A DNA stretch of 64,000 nt from Ooceraea biroi (GCF_003672135.1 NC_039514.1:5070432-5134431); one strand, 5' to 3'. Shown: positions 34,451 to 46,529, numbered from the stretch's first letter. The notes: generated by a model not told the origin, from the letters alone. Translations and numbers: made by a program.

Positions 34451-35689
34451 ATGGATCAATTTACGTCTGAGGAATTCGTTGATATGATCATTTGTTACGG
34501 GATGGCTGGAGAAAATGCCAAAGCTGCGGAACGCATTTACACGAAAATATTTCCCGATCGACGGCATCCATCCAGAAACGTAATTACAAGATGCATCCAC
34601 CGTGCCTGAGAAACAGGATCTCTCTTACCCAATTAGCGATACAATGGTCGTTTCATATATCCTCACCCAAATGAGGAAGAGAGAATCCTGAAGTTTTTCA
34701 CAGAAAACCCGAACATGAGTATACGACGTGCAGCTCACGAACTTGGCATGTCGCGATGCGCGGTGCATCGTACTTTAACACGGAACGGATTACATCCGTA
34801 CTATTACCAACAGGTCCAACAACTTCGTACGGGAGACTATAAACATCGAATATGTTTTTGTGGAGGTATTTTTATTCTTCGTCATTAATGACGATTTTCG
34901 TACATTATTAACTATTGGCGATTTTCGTATATTATTAATCATTGGCGAACATGCACAGGATTCCTTGCGCAGCATCGGCGAGACGTTTCTTTCCCCGACC
35001 GAATTTTATGGACCGATGAGGCTACATTTACGCCTAACGGAATTTTCAATTCTCGCAACTTTATAATATGGCGAGAAGAAAATCCGCATGCTATTCGCGT
35101 TAGCTCTTTCCAACATCGATGGAGCGTAAACGCGTGGGCAGGAATCATCGGAAATGAAATAGTAAGTAAGCTTGAGTAAATGAGTTAAATAAGATTTTTT
35201 GTTGCAATTTTACCTAAGTTTCTTGTCTTTGATTTTCAGATTGGCCCATTCTTTTTCCCGCCACGACTTAATGGGCAAATTTATTCGGATTTTCTGGAAA
35301 ATCATCTGTCAATATTACTGGAAAATATTCCTTTACTTTTACGAACGCAGGTGATTTTCCAGCAAGACGGGGCTCCTGCTCATTTTTCGCGACAAGCACG
35401 TGAAATTTTGAACGCGCGTTTTCCGTACAGATGGATGGGTCGTGATGGCCCAATCGCTTGGCCGGCGCGATCGCCGGATCTGAACGTATTAGATTATTTT
35501 GTTTGGGGCTACATAAAGAATTTAGTCGAGCACTGGCGTGATGGCACAGAACATGAAGTACGTGAAGCAATTATCGCGGCCTTCAATACCATCACGCCGG
35601 ACATGGTGCAACGTGCAACGCGTAACATTGTTCGAAGAGCCGAACTCTACATGGAGCAACGAGGAAGGCACTTCAAACAATTGCATTAA
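34451..35689 (+). pseudogene. DD41D transposase C, two stops
   Basis: ATG at 34451 (MDQFTSEEFVDMIICYGMAG). Exons 34451-34865, 34959-35161 and 35240-35689; introns of 93 and 78 bp have the same positions and phases as in element B. Two in-frame stops lie in exon 1, TGA after CIHRA and TAG after LLPN. Exons 2-3 are open with WTDEATFT, FQQDGAPAHF and SPDLNVLDYFVWGY (41-residue spacing). It is clearly related to element B (shared motifs throughout) but distinct in sequence. Confidence 0.88.
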
Positions 35690-36081
35690 ATAATGAGAGT
35701 GGATTAGGTCTATTGGAGAAACCACTTAAAAACAAACGCTCCGTGCTATCTACCGCAAGGTGGTGAGAAAACGATAGCTTTCCTTTCTTTTGCCTTAAAA
35801 ACAATTTCTTTTACCTTAAAATAAAATTGCCACAAAATAAACTATTTTGGAAAAAAGGATATGAATCAATTATCGCTCAGCGCGGGGCCCCAGCGTCACA
35901 CGCTGTTTCTATCAGTCTCCAAGACAGCTGTCAGTAGGAGGATCGCGCGCCCTTGTTATTGTCAGTATCTAAGACACCCTTCTCCCTCACCGCACGCCGC
36001 CCGCCCAGTTCACGGTGTATCAAAGAGCGCGCGGCCCTCCTACCGACCTATCTCGCTGCACGCACCGCCCTCATTCGCTTA

Positions 36082-36697
36082 AGACCCGTCTACATAGGCC
36101 GCAACACCAGACGCCAGACGCAGCTCGCAGACGCAAACACAGCACAGAGAAAACGCGTTCAGAGGCTTAATTTTAAATAATCCTCAATAATATTATAATT
36201 ATCAATAATTCTCAATAATATTATATTATTAATGACTATAGTTTTACATAAAACATTAAATATCATTACATGTCATTATATCATTGTATGTTTTTCGAAA
36301 ATGGTAGGTTGCGTGAAGTTAGGTCTCCATATGTTTGAAACTGATTTTCATACTTTTTTTACGGCACGCAGCGTGCACGCATTCGCTAATCGGCCGTACG
36401 CAACGAGTTGAATCAACTTCAACTTTCTGCGTTGCGTAAAATCAGTTTCAAACATATGGAGACCTAACTTCACACAACCTACCATTTTCGAAAAACATAC
36501 AATGATATAATGACATATAATGATATTTAATGTTTTATGTAAAACTATAGTCATTAATAATATAATATTATTGAGAATTATTGAGAATTATAATATTATT
36601 GAGGATTATTTAAAATTAAGCCTCTGAACGCGTTTTCTCTGTGCTGCGTTTGCGTCTGCGAGCTGCGTCTGGCGTTGCGGCCTATGTAGACGGGCCT
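36082..36697. mobile_element. Harbinger-type palindromic MITE
   Basis: 616 bp, almost entirely palindromic. Ends read AGACCCGTCTACATAGG and, inverted, AGGCCCGTCTACATAGG. TTA is duplicated at 36079-36081 and 36698-36700. The left arm of element C has the unoccupied site (ATTCACTTATATTCATT). A 3-bp TWA duplication and AGGCCCG-type ends match the PIF/Harbinger superfamily. Confidence 0.85.
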
Positions 36698-36825
36698 TTA
36701 TATTCATTAATTAATAACTCCGTTAATATTGCGAAAATCGCAAAATGACATAGGACTTTTCTATTCAGCTAAGTCCAAACTACACGTCATTAACGGGTGG
36801 CACGGGGTCATCGAGACACCCTGTA

Positions 36826-37442
36826 TGTGTATAACACTAGTCAACACTGATTTTGTCATAAAAAGAATGACAGGTCATTTCGATAGGATTTTTCCCGTAG
36901 ATTACGAATCTGAAACCCAAAATATTCCATCACGTCAAGTTTTTGAGAAAACTGAGGTCAAATAGGTAAAAATACCTGTTTTTGGCACTTTTTGAACCTT
37001 TGTCACAAAGGAGCGGGACATGATAAAATACTCTATGTGTGCTCAAATTAAAGCTTGAACCTTAAACTTTAATGTTATGAAGCAAACAACCATGCGACTA
37101 TACTGTGAAGTCGTGTAGCACAGGTTTTTTGACTGGGCGCGCGCCAATTGTCATTCCTTTTGTGACATAAAGAAGGTCGAAAATTGTTGACCAGTATAAT
37201 CAGCCAAATATGATTATATAAAATAAAAACATCTTTATTATATTGTCAATATATACTATACATATATGTTGGCTCTCGTCTACTAACCGAAGGCGGCCGA
37301 ACCGCTCAGTGGCTCTCTGCGTCACCCCCACCACTTCGGTGAGTCGCGGCCCGCGGGGACGAATTGGCGGCACTGCACCCGAAGACGGAATGACACTAAG
37401 GGACGTAGTCGGCCATTAACGTTTCAAGATGTCGAAGCGTCC
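36826..37442. other. Unassigned DNA before Gypsy gag
   Basis: A 5' LTR would be expected here, but I could not find sequence matching the 3' LTR region (42383-42790). 37270-37430 is GC-richer and may be the Gypsy leader. Confidence 0.4.
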
Positions 37443-38354
37443 ATGGACACGTTCAGCGGCGACAGTAAGTTGGACGTGATCCGATGGATTGAAGAGTTTG
37501 AAGAAATGGCTACGTTATGCGAATGGTCAGATATTCAGAAGGTGGTTTACGCGAAGCGTCTCCTTAGAGGACCGGCGAAGCTGTTCATCCAATACGAAAA
37601 GAACACGAAGACGTGGAAAAGACTGCGGAAGGCATTATCCAATGAATTTGCCGATAGTTACGCAGTACATCAAGAGCTATCGCGACAGAAAAAATTGCCT
37701 GATGAGACTTACCAAGCCTACATATACAAGATATTGGAGATTGCGACTCAAGCGGATGTCGATGTTCGATCGATAATTCGATATATTATTGAAGGAGTTC
37801 CAGACGATGCTGTTAATAAGATTACGTAGACGGTGCTACATGGCGCAAGGACCATACGAGAGCTCAAGGAAAAGTTCGAGCAATACGAGGCGATCAAGAA
37901 GGAAAGTAAATCGAAACCTAAACTATCGAAGCAGGACGAAAAGAAAAAGATGACCCGCACGGGATCCGAGTCAAGCGCAGTGAAGGCGAAGCGGTGCTTC
38001 AATTGTGGCAGCAAGGATCATCTCAGCAAGGCGTGTCCTACAAAAGACAAAGGTGCTAAGTGTTTCAAGTGTAACGAGTTTGGACACATCGCTAAATTGT
38101 GCAAGGGGCCGACGAGCGTGCGGAAGGAGACAGCGTACATGCTTTCCGAGAACCCGAAGCAGAAGTTGGTAAAACCGGTGGAAATTATGAATCAATGTTT
38201 TATAGGAATCATAGACACAGGTAGTGACTTAAGTCTTATAAGCCGCGATTGTTACGAAAGAATAGGCTGTCCAAAAGTGAATGGTAAAATTAGATTTGAC
38301 GGGTTAGGCGCGTTAAATAATGAAACGCATGGTTCTTTTGAACGATTATTATAG
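37443..38354 (+). pseudogene. Gypsy gag and protease
   Basis: The frame opens MDTFSGDSKLDVIRWIEEFE (capsid-like). One in-frame TAG at 37827-37829 (NKIT-stop-TVLHG) interrupts it. Two CCHC knuckles follow (CFNCGSKDHLSKAC, CFKCNEFGHIAKLC), then the aspartic protease motif IIDTGSDLSLIS (about 38210). A one-base loss near 38340 shifts the frame; reading on in the next frame gives TIIIDGDAYEIVFHVVDNG, joining to the pol frame. Confidence 0.88.
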
Positions 38355-39762
38355 ACGGTGACGCGTATGAAATTGTATTCCATGTTGTTGATAATGGAAT
38401 GATGAAGCATGCAGTTTTGATCGGCGCAGACTTTTTAAATCTAGTTGAATTGCGGTCAATAGAAGGTCAAGTTACGATTCGTAAGATAGCCTCAAAAGCG
38501 GTTAATGATGTTGAAGTGCCCGAAGTATTTAAGATCGATACGATAGACGATATGGATTTGCCTGAATTGACATACATTCCTGATATAGATATTCGGCAAG
38601 AAGTGAAGAATATAGTACGGAGTTATGAGCCGAAAAAAACACGAGAGATAGATGTTCAAATGTCGATAGTTTTGAAAGACGATATCCCTGTATATCAAAG
38701 ACCGCGTAGGTTGTCACCATCGGAGAAGGAAGAAGTTGATAAACAGATAAGCGTGTGGTTGAAAGACGGTATTATTAAACCTTCTAATTCCAAGTATGCA
38801 AGCCCTATTGTATTAGTAAAAAAGAAGAATGGTGATATGCGAATTTGTGTAGACTTTCGTAAACTGAATCGGAAAATGATTAAAAATAGGCATCCTTTAC
38901 CGTTGATTGGAGACCAATTAGATCATTTACAGAGTACAATAATCTTTAGTGTTTTGGATCTTAAGAATGGGTTTTTCCATGTCAAAGTTGCTGAGGCAAG
39001 TCGGAAGTTTACTTCTTTCATTATACCGACGGGACAGTACGAGTTTATGCAGATGCTTTTTGGACTTTGTAATTCCCCCGCTGTTTTTCAGTCGTATATA
39101 GATGCGGTGTTTAGAGATTTGATTTTTGAAGGAATTGCTCGTATATATTTGGATGATATAATTATTTTGGCAAAGAATATCAGAGAAGCGGGGATACTAC
39201 GATTTCCGGAGCGCCAAGTTTTGACCGTGGATTCTTTATCTACAGGTCATTACAAACAAAATTTAAAGAGTGGTGAAAGTGACTATCTGGTTTAATTTAG
39301 GAGATATGGAGGTTTTTAGTTGGAATTTGAGAAATCCACAAAAACGCGCCAGTTGCAGACTATTTTCGCGTTATTCAGAACAATATAGGGTAAATATTGA
39401 CAATAACGGAGCCCGTCCCGATGACCTTGACCTTGACATATATTATATAGGTCCTCCTGAGTGATCTTCAAAAAGTTTTAACCGTCGCTCGTTGTTTATT
39501 AAAAAGTTATTTAAAAAAAAGAAATTTAATGATTTTGCACGACTTTTCAACTGTCCACGCGAAGCAAGGACTTGAGTTTGACATATATTACAAAGTCACC
39601 TTCCTGAATAACCCGCACTAGGTTTCACCTGTCGCTCGTTGTTTGTTAAAAAATTATTAACAAAAACGTTTAATGACTAGAGCATAATTTTACGATACCA
39701 TATACGTTTACGAAAGAGTATATTTGATGGAATTTTAGCATTAAATCAGAAATAAGTTTGAG

Positions 39763-40028
39763 TTAGGTTATATTTTCCGAAACTGGAACCCCGGACACAT
39801 ACGATCGTTTTCAGCCCGCTTCGCGGGAGGGCGGGAGGAAGGGGCTTTACTCCTCTCCCCCGCCGGAGCTGGTGGAACAGATTTCACCGTACAGATTTTG
39901 GTCACCTGGTTCATGGCACGGATCCCGGCGGGGGGAGGGGCATCACCCCTTCCCCCCGCCCTCCCGCGAAGCGGGCTGAAAACGAGCGTATAAGTCCGGA
40001 GCTCCACTTTCGGAAAATATAACCTAAC
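39763..40028. mobile_element. GC-rich palindromic MITE inside the MULE
   Basis: Ends TTAGGTTATATTTTCCGAAA are inverted at 40008-40028. Inside, CCCGCTTCGCGGGAGGGCGG and its complement form a strong hairpin. Base composition differs sharply from the surroundings. Confidence 0.65.
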
Positions 40029-40062
40029 CAGATTAGGTTAGGTAAGGTTAGGTTAGGTTAAA
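40021..40062. repeat. TTAGG-like short repeat
   Basis: A few TTAGG/GGTTA units with imperfections beside the nested MITE. TTAGG is the usual arthropod telomere unit, but this short interstitial run is more likely a common dispersed motif. Confidence 0.5.
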
Positions 40063-40999
40063 TGATTTTCCTTCCTTCGTTCATATTCGTCGTTTATGTC
40101 TTTCAATATTTAAATTAACTATTATATTTTCGAAACCTCTTTTGTTAATAACTTTTTCATAAACAATGAGCGACGGCTAAAACCTTTTATAGTCTGGAAC
40201 TAGCAAAAAAGCATTTTTGTCGATTTCTCAAATTCCGACTAAAAACCTCCATATCTCCTAAACTAAACCAGATAGCCACTTTTATCACTCTTTAAGTTTT
40301 GTTTATAATGATCTGTAGATAAAGAATCCACGGTCAAAACTTGGCGCTCCGGAAATCGTAGTCTTGCCAGAGAAGCGATTAATAATTTAAAACGAGTAAT
40401 TGATGTAGCAAGTCAAGCTGGTTTACAAATAAATTGGCGTAAATGTCGGTTTTTACAGAACGAAATAAAATATTTAGGTCATATAAAAAATGGTAAGGTT
40501 AGGCCCTCAGAACAGAAAACTCAGGCTGTTTTACACTTTCCGGTTTCGAAATGTGCCAGGGACGTACAAAGTTTTCTTGCCCTTACAGGTTATTTTCGTA
40601 AATACATATTTAAATATTCTACGATAGCACAACCGTTGACAGACCTTTTACAAAAGGATGTAAATTTTGTATTTGGAGAAGATCAAAAACAGTCGTTTCA
40701 GAATTTAAAGTACGTTTTAAGTAATAAACCTGTTTTAAGATTGTATAAGATAGGAGCCGAGACTGAATTACATACCGACGCTTCCAAGTTCGGTTATGGT
40801 GCAATACTATTACAAAGAGATTCGGTTGATAACGCATTTTGTTTGATATATTACGCAAATGGCAGAACTACTCCCGCGGAAGAAAAGCAGTTATGAGCTT
40901 GAGGTGCTTGCCATCATTAAAGCGCTGAAGAAATTTAGAGTGTACTTATTGGGTATTTAGTTTAAAATCATAACAGATTGCAAAGCTTTTACCTTAACT

Positions 41000-42382
41000 A
41001 TGAATAAAAAGGATTTGTGCGTAAGAGTGGCAAGGTGGGCTCTCGCATTAGAGGAATTTAACTATGAAATTCAACACAGGCCAGGGGAGAATATAATGTA
41101 TGTGGATGCTTTAAGCAGGTATCCCCTCCCTGAGACTTTATTAATTGAGGAGAGCAATGACAGTTTGATCGCTAGAGTTTTAAAAACTCGAAGCGGAGAT
41201 CAAGACTTGCAAGAAATCATTAAGTTAGCGGCAATGAACAAAGCCGATGGTTATACGATAAGGAATAATTTGTTGTACCGTACCGATGGCGGCGATTTGT
41301 TATTAGTAGTACCTAAGGCGTTGCAAACTTCGTTCGTTAGAAAGGCGCACGAACAAGGACATTTTGGCATAAATAAAACGGAATCATTTGTTCGGAAAGA
41401 TTATTGATTTAAAGCGATGCGCACAAAAGTCGAAAAGGTTGTTGCACATTGTATAAATTGTATTTTGGCCGAGCGTAAGCATGATAGACAAGAAGGATTT
41501 TTGAATGTGATAGATAAAAATGATTTACCATTAGATACTTACCATGTTGACCACGTTGGACCAATGCCGAGTACGAGAAAACGATATCGTCATATTTTTG
41601 TTGCAGTCGATGCATTCAGTAAATTCGTGTGGTTATATGCTAGTGGTCGACCGATACCGCCGAAGTTCTCACACATATACGTAGTAAACAGTCGGTTATA
41701 TTCGGAAATCTGCGTAGAATTGTAACGGATCGAGGCACTGCCTTCACGTCTATTATGTTTAAGGAATTTTGTGAGAAAGAAAAAATACAACACGTCCTTG
41801 TATCTACCGGAATACGGAGAAGAAACGGACAGGTTGAACGGATTAATCGTACCCTTGTATCGCTTTTAACAAAATTATCCGCTCCTAAACCCGATGAGTG
41901 GTTTAAGCTTTTAGACATTGCTCAGAAATATTTGAATGCTACGCCGAGTCGAAGTACCGGCAAAACTCCGTTTCGATTAAAGTTTGGCATGAATGTACGA
42001 TTAAAAGAGGCTCCCGATATATGCGAAATTATAGAGAATAAATGGATACGCATGTTCGAAGAAGATCGCGATAATGTGCGTCAAGAAGCTAAAGAAAAAA
42101 TTCGTGAGATTCAATAAGATAATATTACGACTTATAATAAAGAAGCGGAAAAAAGCGTTAACTTATAAGTATGGAGATCTCGTTGCGATAAAACGAACCC
42201 AGCAAGGACCTGGTCTTAAGTTTCGAAATAAATTTTTAGGTCCATACTGCGTGATTAAAATAATGCGTAATGATCGATATATTGTCGACAAGATAGGGAA
42301 CCACGAAGGTCCCCAAGAGACTTCAACATCGGCGGATAATATGAAGCTTTGGATTTATCATTCGGACGATGAATCTGATTAG
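41000..42382 (+). pseudogene. Gypsy RNase H end and integrase
   Basis: ARWALALEEFNYEIQHRPGE closes RNase H. The integrase H2C2 finger is HEQGHFG..CINC, with a TGA-free but stop-broken join at about 41405. Core motifs: YHVDHVGPM (first Asp), TDRGTAFTS (second Asp, after a frameshift near 41640) and GQVERINRTL (Glu). A final frameshift near 42150 leads to the C-terminal GPQ-like segment (YGDLVAIKRT..FLGPYCVIKI). The ORF ends at 42380-42382. It would insert the cDNA; this copy is defective. Confidence 0.86.
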
Positions 42383-42790
42383 TGTGTACTACATACGAGG
42401 ACGTATGTTATGCTCAGGACGGCCGAATGTAGTATCCGAGATCGAGAAGAAAATGCTCAAACGCCATTGGAGCGTGCTTGCTTCCAAGCCGGTATTAGCG
42501 TCGCATGATTGGTGCGCGATAGTTCTTTCCGCTGTATCCAGCGATTGGCTCTAGCGGGATACGTGGGGGGTCGATCACTGCGAGTAACGCTGCGAAAGCA
42601 TATATAAAGCCTGCGATTTTTGATATGAGAGATCGATTTTAATATTATTACACGTTGTACGTTTTGCGTTTCTACGATTGATAATCAATACGTTCCAAGT
42701 TCGCGTTTTTATCCTGCGCTCTGCGTGCTATATATCTATTATATTACAGTATAATAATTTCAATAATAAACTATATTATATTCTTATACT
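42383..42790 (+). promoter_or_regulatory. Gypsy 3' LTR-like region with TATA box
   Basis: TATATAAAG at 42601-42609 follows a GC-richer segment in the layout of an LTR U3/R promoter. The boundaries are uncertain because the partner LTR is absent. Confidence 0.4.
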
Positions 42791-43640
42791 ATTGTACATT
42801 ATTATGTTTCATGTAATATGAGAAGTTTTCTGTTTGTATAAAGATGTTTTATTACAAACTTATTTCAAGCAAATAATGTAATAAACCTTATTATTATAAA
42901 ATTACAATAAACATTCGTTATTTTTCATATCATATTGATGAAAAAATTTAATTTTAATATTTATGATATTATGTTATTGTATAAAATTTTAAAGAAAGGT
43001 ATTTTAAAAAATTAAAAATGAATAGAGTTAAATAGAATTTATTTTGTAATAAATTCTTCAATCCTTATAATATATATTAACTGAAACAGGATACCCCGAT
43101 CATGTAACTTTTTTCCTAGGACGAAAGTATTAAAAGTGAAAATTTCTACCACTGATTGTGAAATTAATTTTTCATATTTCCGCTTAGAAAAACAGTTATG
43201 ACCTACCCTATTATTGATTCAATAGTTTAGAAATAGTAAGTTTGAAAACATTTATGGTTCTATCAGTAATCTAGTCAGGCTGGCTATTGTTAGCTAATGC
43301 AACGTTGCCGCCAGTTGCCACATCTATCTAATAGTACGGCCTGGAAATAAAGACGGCCGTGCATGCCATTGGATTACTATACATATATATATCCCCTAAG
43401 GGGCGAACAATCTACCGTGGCTACTTATAATACGTGCAGTCGCAGATCTTATGTACGAGTACGGCGTACGCCCTGTAGCCATCTGGTGGTGCCGTGAGTA
43501 CTACGCTCCTGCTAGCGTATCCATAAACTTTACGAAGTAATTAATCATTCAATAGGCGCAAATGTGCAACCGCAAGTATCTCGATGGATTCTATCTTGAT
43601 TACATCATCATAATGATATTTATATAACATACTGCTGCTA
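42791..43640. other. AT-rich DNA, nothing recognised
   Basis: No ORF or repeat that I can assign. 43320-43500 is GC-richer, without coding evidence. Confidence 0.5.
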
Positions 43641-44107
43641 TACAGGGTGTCCCAGACCTACCGTATAAGCCGTGAATGGTAGGTTCCTGAGTTCATTTGG
43701 AGACGAAAATTCTAATGCCAAAGTGTCAAGGGTGCTATAGTTTTTAAACGGGAAAGGTTTAAAGCTTACCAATAAACTTGTCAAAATTTTGCGCGCTCAG
43801 GGACATCGCATATCAAAAGGACCTTTTCACATCACTTCACTCAACTCGATAGAAACATGTTAATGTGTCCGAGTGTTAACTCGAAATTATTATTCAAATT
43901 ATTATTCACTTTCTTTGTACATTGTTCACAAAACCGACGAATATCAGGATGATAATAGTTTATAAATTATCATACGGAAACGCGATGCGCGTCGAACTTT
44001 CAAAGCATTCGTGCAAAGCGTGCAACGAATGACGTTTCTTCTGTGATGAGAGAAAATCAATACAATCGATATGAAGTTTTCTGCATGAAATGTCGCTAAA
44101 GAAAATT

Positions 44108-44838
44108 GATCCCATTAAAAAAACTTTATAAAGGTGAAAAAAGTACGCCAAGTACATAAAAAATCTCACCTTGTACGCAACAAAAAGTTTAAAATGCTAT
44201 TTATAAAAACCAAAACTAAATATGAAATCAATAGTTAACTAGCCAAGTACCTCGAAGCAATTCAGTTTGAGTATTTTATCCAAATGTTTTCCATGCATAC
44301 TCTCTTATCACATGACGACATTGAAGTACTTGGCGTGCCCGGATTGCAGTGGTCAAGTCTTCTTCTAAATATCTCATAACATTTTTATAAATTTGTACAG
44401 CATCTTGATTTTTACTGTATTTTGTATCTTGATTTTCAATAATGACTCACAAATCTTGTTAGTTGGAAATATTAAAATAAACACATTTACAGTTTTGCAG
44501 ACTAAGAAAGTGATTACAAATATCTTTTTTCATTACTTAGCCGACACACATAATTTACATGTAAAGTACAGATTATAGTTAGGACAATATGTTTTAATGC
44601 GACCTGGGCACGCCAAGTACTTCAATGTCGTCATGTGATAAGAGAGTATGCGTGGAAAATATTAGGATAAAATACTCAAACTGAATTGCTTCGAGGTACT
44701 TGGCTAGTTAACTATTGATTTCATATTTAGTTTTGATTTTTATAAATAGCATTTTACACTTTTTGTTGCGTACAAGGTGAGATTTTTTATGTACTTGGCG
44801 TACTTTTTTCACCTTTATAAGGTTTTTTTAATGGGATC
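44108..44838. mobile_element. Palindromic MITE, copy 2
   Basis: Arms 44108-44340 and 44606-44838 (233 bp) are inverted copies with ends GATCCCATTAAAAAAAC. TACTTGGCG-type motifs lie near the outer and inner ends of each arm. Homologous to 889-1424. Confidence 0.88.
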
Positions 44839-44874
44839 TCATTGCTTTTTGCAAAAATTTTTTATTTATATTTT

Positions 44875-45887
44875 TTCTGCATAAATATATGCATTTTTAG
44901 CATTTCGAGGCCAACTGCACTTTTGTACTTTCGAATCATTTATTAATTGCCATTCGGTACCTTTAGCACGTACTATGTTTGTATAATGTCCATCGATTGT
45001 ACTTTTACCTTCATGAAAAATTCCACTAATAATTTTATATATATTCGCACCAATAGAGATCTTTTCCGTAGGTACACCTTTAATTTTTAAATCTGTTATT
45101 TTAATAATTTTGTATCACTAATTTTAAATAACAATAACTGTAAGATGATAACACTTCCTGTTATACTTATATCAGTCTTTGCAAGTATAGAAGTAGCACC
45201 ACAATTAGTACATATTTTTTCCACATTATTCCAGCGTGAAAAACTATATTGTATTAATTCTTGTAAAGTTGATTTTTTTAAATTGTCAGGTAATTGGAGC
45301 AATAATATATAATTTGTATAAATTTTTGTGTTTGTATAATTGCATACTTTACATCGTAAAGTTATGTTTAATTGGTGCTCGATTACACTCTTTATATTAT
45401 CAATGTTATTAATAAGATGTATAATAAACTCACTAACATCTTGTTGAATCTTTTCAAGATATTGATGTCCTGCCAATTGCCGTATTGCCATTATATTAAT
45501 AGTGTTATCGTTTGACACGTAACAATCAATAAATTGTCTTATAATATTCGTATGTTCAAGACGAAACAACAATTTTCTGAGAGTAGAAGAATGAAGCACA
45601 CATTGAATTGAAATATTAGCATAGCAAGATGTATTATCAACATTTGGAAGTCCTCTTATATGCCATAAAGTATAATCATTAATATCGTTATCATTAACTT
45701 GACATTCCAAGACATTTTTTGATATTGCCCAAATTGTATCACGAACCTTGTGAACACGTGGTTTAAAAATATTAATATGTACAAGATCTGGCCTGTATTG
45801 TGTTCGTAATCTGTTATATTCTATTATAGCTAACTCAGTTGCTTTTACAGAAGAGGGATCAAAATTTATAAGGTGCAAACCACTCAA
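44875..45887 (-). pseudogene. TE-borne USP-like deubiquitinase
   Basis: A peptidase C19 (USP)-like domain. The Cys box IRGLPNVDNTSCYANISIQC places the nucleophile at residue 88. QQDVSEF (about 148-154) matches the QQD-EF box. A zinc-ribbon pair follows, CKVC (179-182) and CTNC (226-229). The frame stops at 45096. A one-base shift there restores KGVPTEKISIGANIY and then the His box DGHYTNIVRAKG (His near 44986), with EWQLINDSKV and the end NAYIYAEKI. Both catalytic boxes are therefore present. The Cys box has one extra Ser compared with the usual NTCY. It overlaps the Helitron-like frame at its start. It could remove ubiquitin or a relative; the substrate is unknown. Confidence 0.75.
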
Positions 45888-46440
45888 CTCGTGAAAGAGC
45901 GAATTTATTATCTATGAATCTCGAATTTGATACAGGATCGAGTGCAATAAGTTCGTTTGCAGATTTTCCATTGGCAATTGGTTCATTTATTTCTCGAAGA
46001 TATTCTATCAAATCGGCCCATAACCATTCGCATGGACTAAGAGTAAGAAACCAAGTAGCAGGTCCGTAATTACTTATCATACAACGCAAATTGCCTCTAG
46101 GTATTCTCCAATATTGTTCTGTATTTCGTAACTTAGAAAATATAGTACTTAAGTTAGATTCAAGCTGCTGGTTAGATAATTGCTCCAAATAAGTAGCAGC
46201 TGTATACTTTTCACGAGGATCAGTAACATTCAGTTTATGAAATATGCCAGCATTTAATTGTCGCATATTGTTATCATGTAATGAATAGAAAAGAAATTAT
46301 GGATTTGTCCGAAATTCCGAGTGTTCCGACATAAGTCTTAATTTAATATATTCGAAATCAGTTATCCGGACACATCTATCTTCATGCTGTCCATTTACAC
46401 CATATGGATATAAATCAGGAAAACATTTTGTATCCAAATC
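45859..46440 (-). pseudogene. Helitron-like N-terminal domain
   Basis: Reads KCFPDLYPYGVNGQHEDR, FEYIKLRLMSEHSEFRTNP, one TAA (46297-46299), FLFYSLHDNNMRQLNAG, then YWRIPRGNLRCMISNYGP and TWFLTLSPCEWLWADL. These match the Helitron_like_N family that precedes the HUH nuclease in Helitron Rep-helicase proteins. The HUH motif and helicase are absent. The frame instead runs into the USP-like gene with a 29-bp overlap. It is interrupted upstream by the trinucleotide repeat. Confidence 0.75.
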
Positions 46441-46483
46441 GTGTCTTCGTCTTCGTCTTCGTTGTCGTCGTCGTCGTGCAACA

Positions 46484-46529
<46 letters not shown>

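Larger units (their letters stand above)
33308..36823. mobile_element. DD41D inverted-repeat element C
   Basis: TA duplications flank termini CAGGGTGTCTCGATGACC. Left arm 33308-34153; right arm 34837-36823. The left arm lacks about 522 bp (transposase exon 3 region) and the right arm carries a 616-bp MITE; otherwise they correspond. The centre (34154-34836) plus the right arm encode a transposase on plus, and the left arm has an inverted exon 2. Confidence 0.88.
39191..40367. mobile_element. MULE-like non-autonomous insertion
   Basis: Flanked by 10-bp direct repeats CAGAGAAGCG (39181-39190 and 40368-40377). Terminal inverted repeats of well over 80 bp share ACTACGATTTCCGGAGC. A 9-11-bp duplication with long inverted ends is the Mutator-like signature. 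No transposase. It contains GACCTTGACCTTGACATAT subrepeats and a nested GC-rich palindrome (39763-40028). Confidence 0.8.
38399..40950 (+). pseudogene. Gypsy RT-RNase H, split by insertion
   Basis: RT motifs: ASPIVLVKKKNGDMRICVDF, FSVLDLKNGFFHV (motif A), FGLCNSPAVFQ and YLDDIIIL (motif C). The frame is cut at NIREA (39190) and resumes exactly after the duplicated 10 bp at 40378 with INNLKRVIDVASQAG, so removing the insertion restores the reading frame. RNase H follows (TDASKFGYGAILLQ, about 40780). A frameshift near 40895 separates it from the next block. Confidence 0.88.
37443..42790 (+). mobile_element. Gypsy-type LTR retrotransposon, interrupted
   Basis: Gag, protease, RT, RNase H and integrase occur in Gypsy order on plus. 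The body is broken by a 1177-bp insertion at 39191-40367 and by several small lesions. No env-like ORF is visible after integrase. A TATA-bearing 3' LTR-like segment follows, but no 5' LTR was recognised. Confidence 0.88.

Noticed and set aside
37150..37440. 5' LTR of the Gypsy element
   Set aside because: No sequence matching 42383-42790 was found by eye; listed as unassigned instead.
40021..40062. TTAGG units as a telomere
   Set aside because: Short, imperfect, internal and beside a MITE; not a telomeric array.
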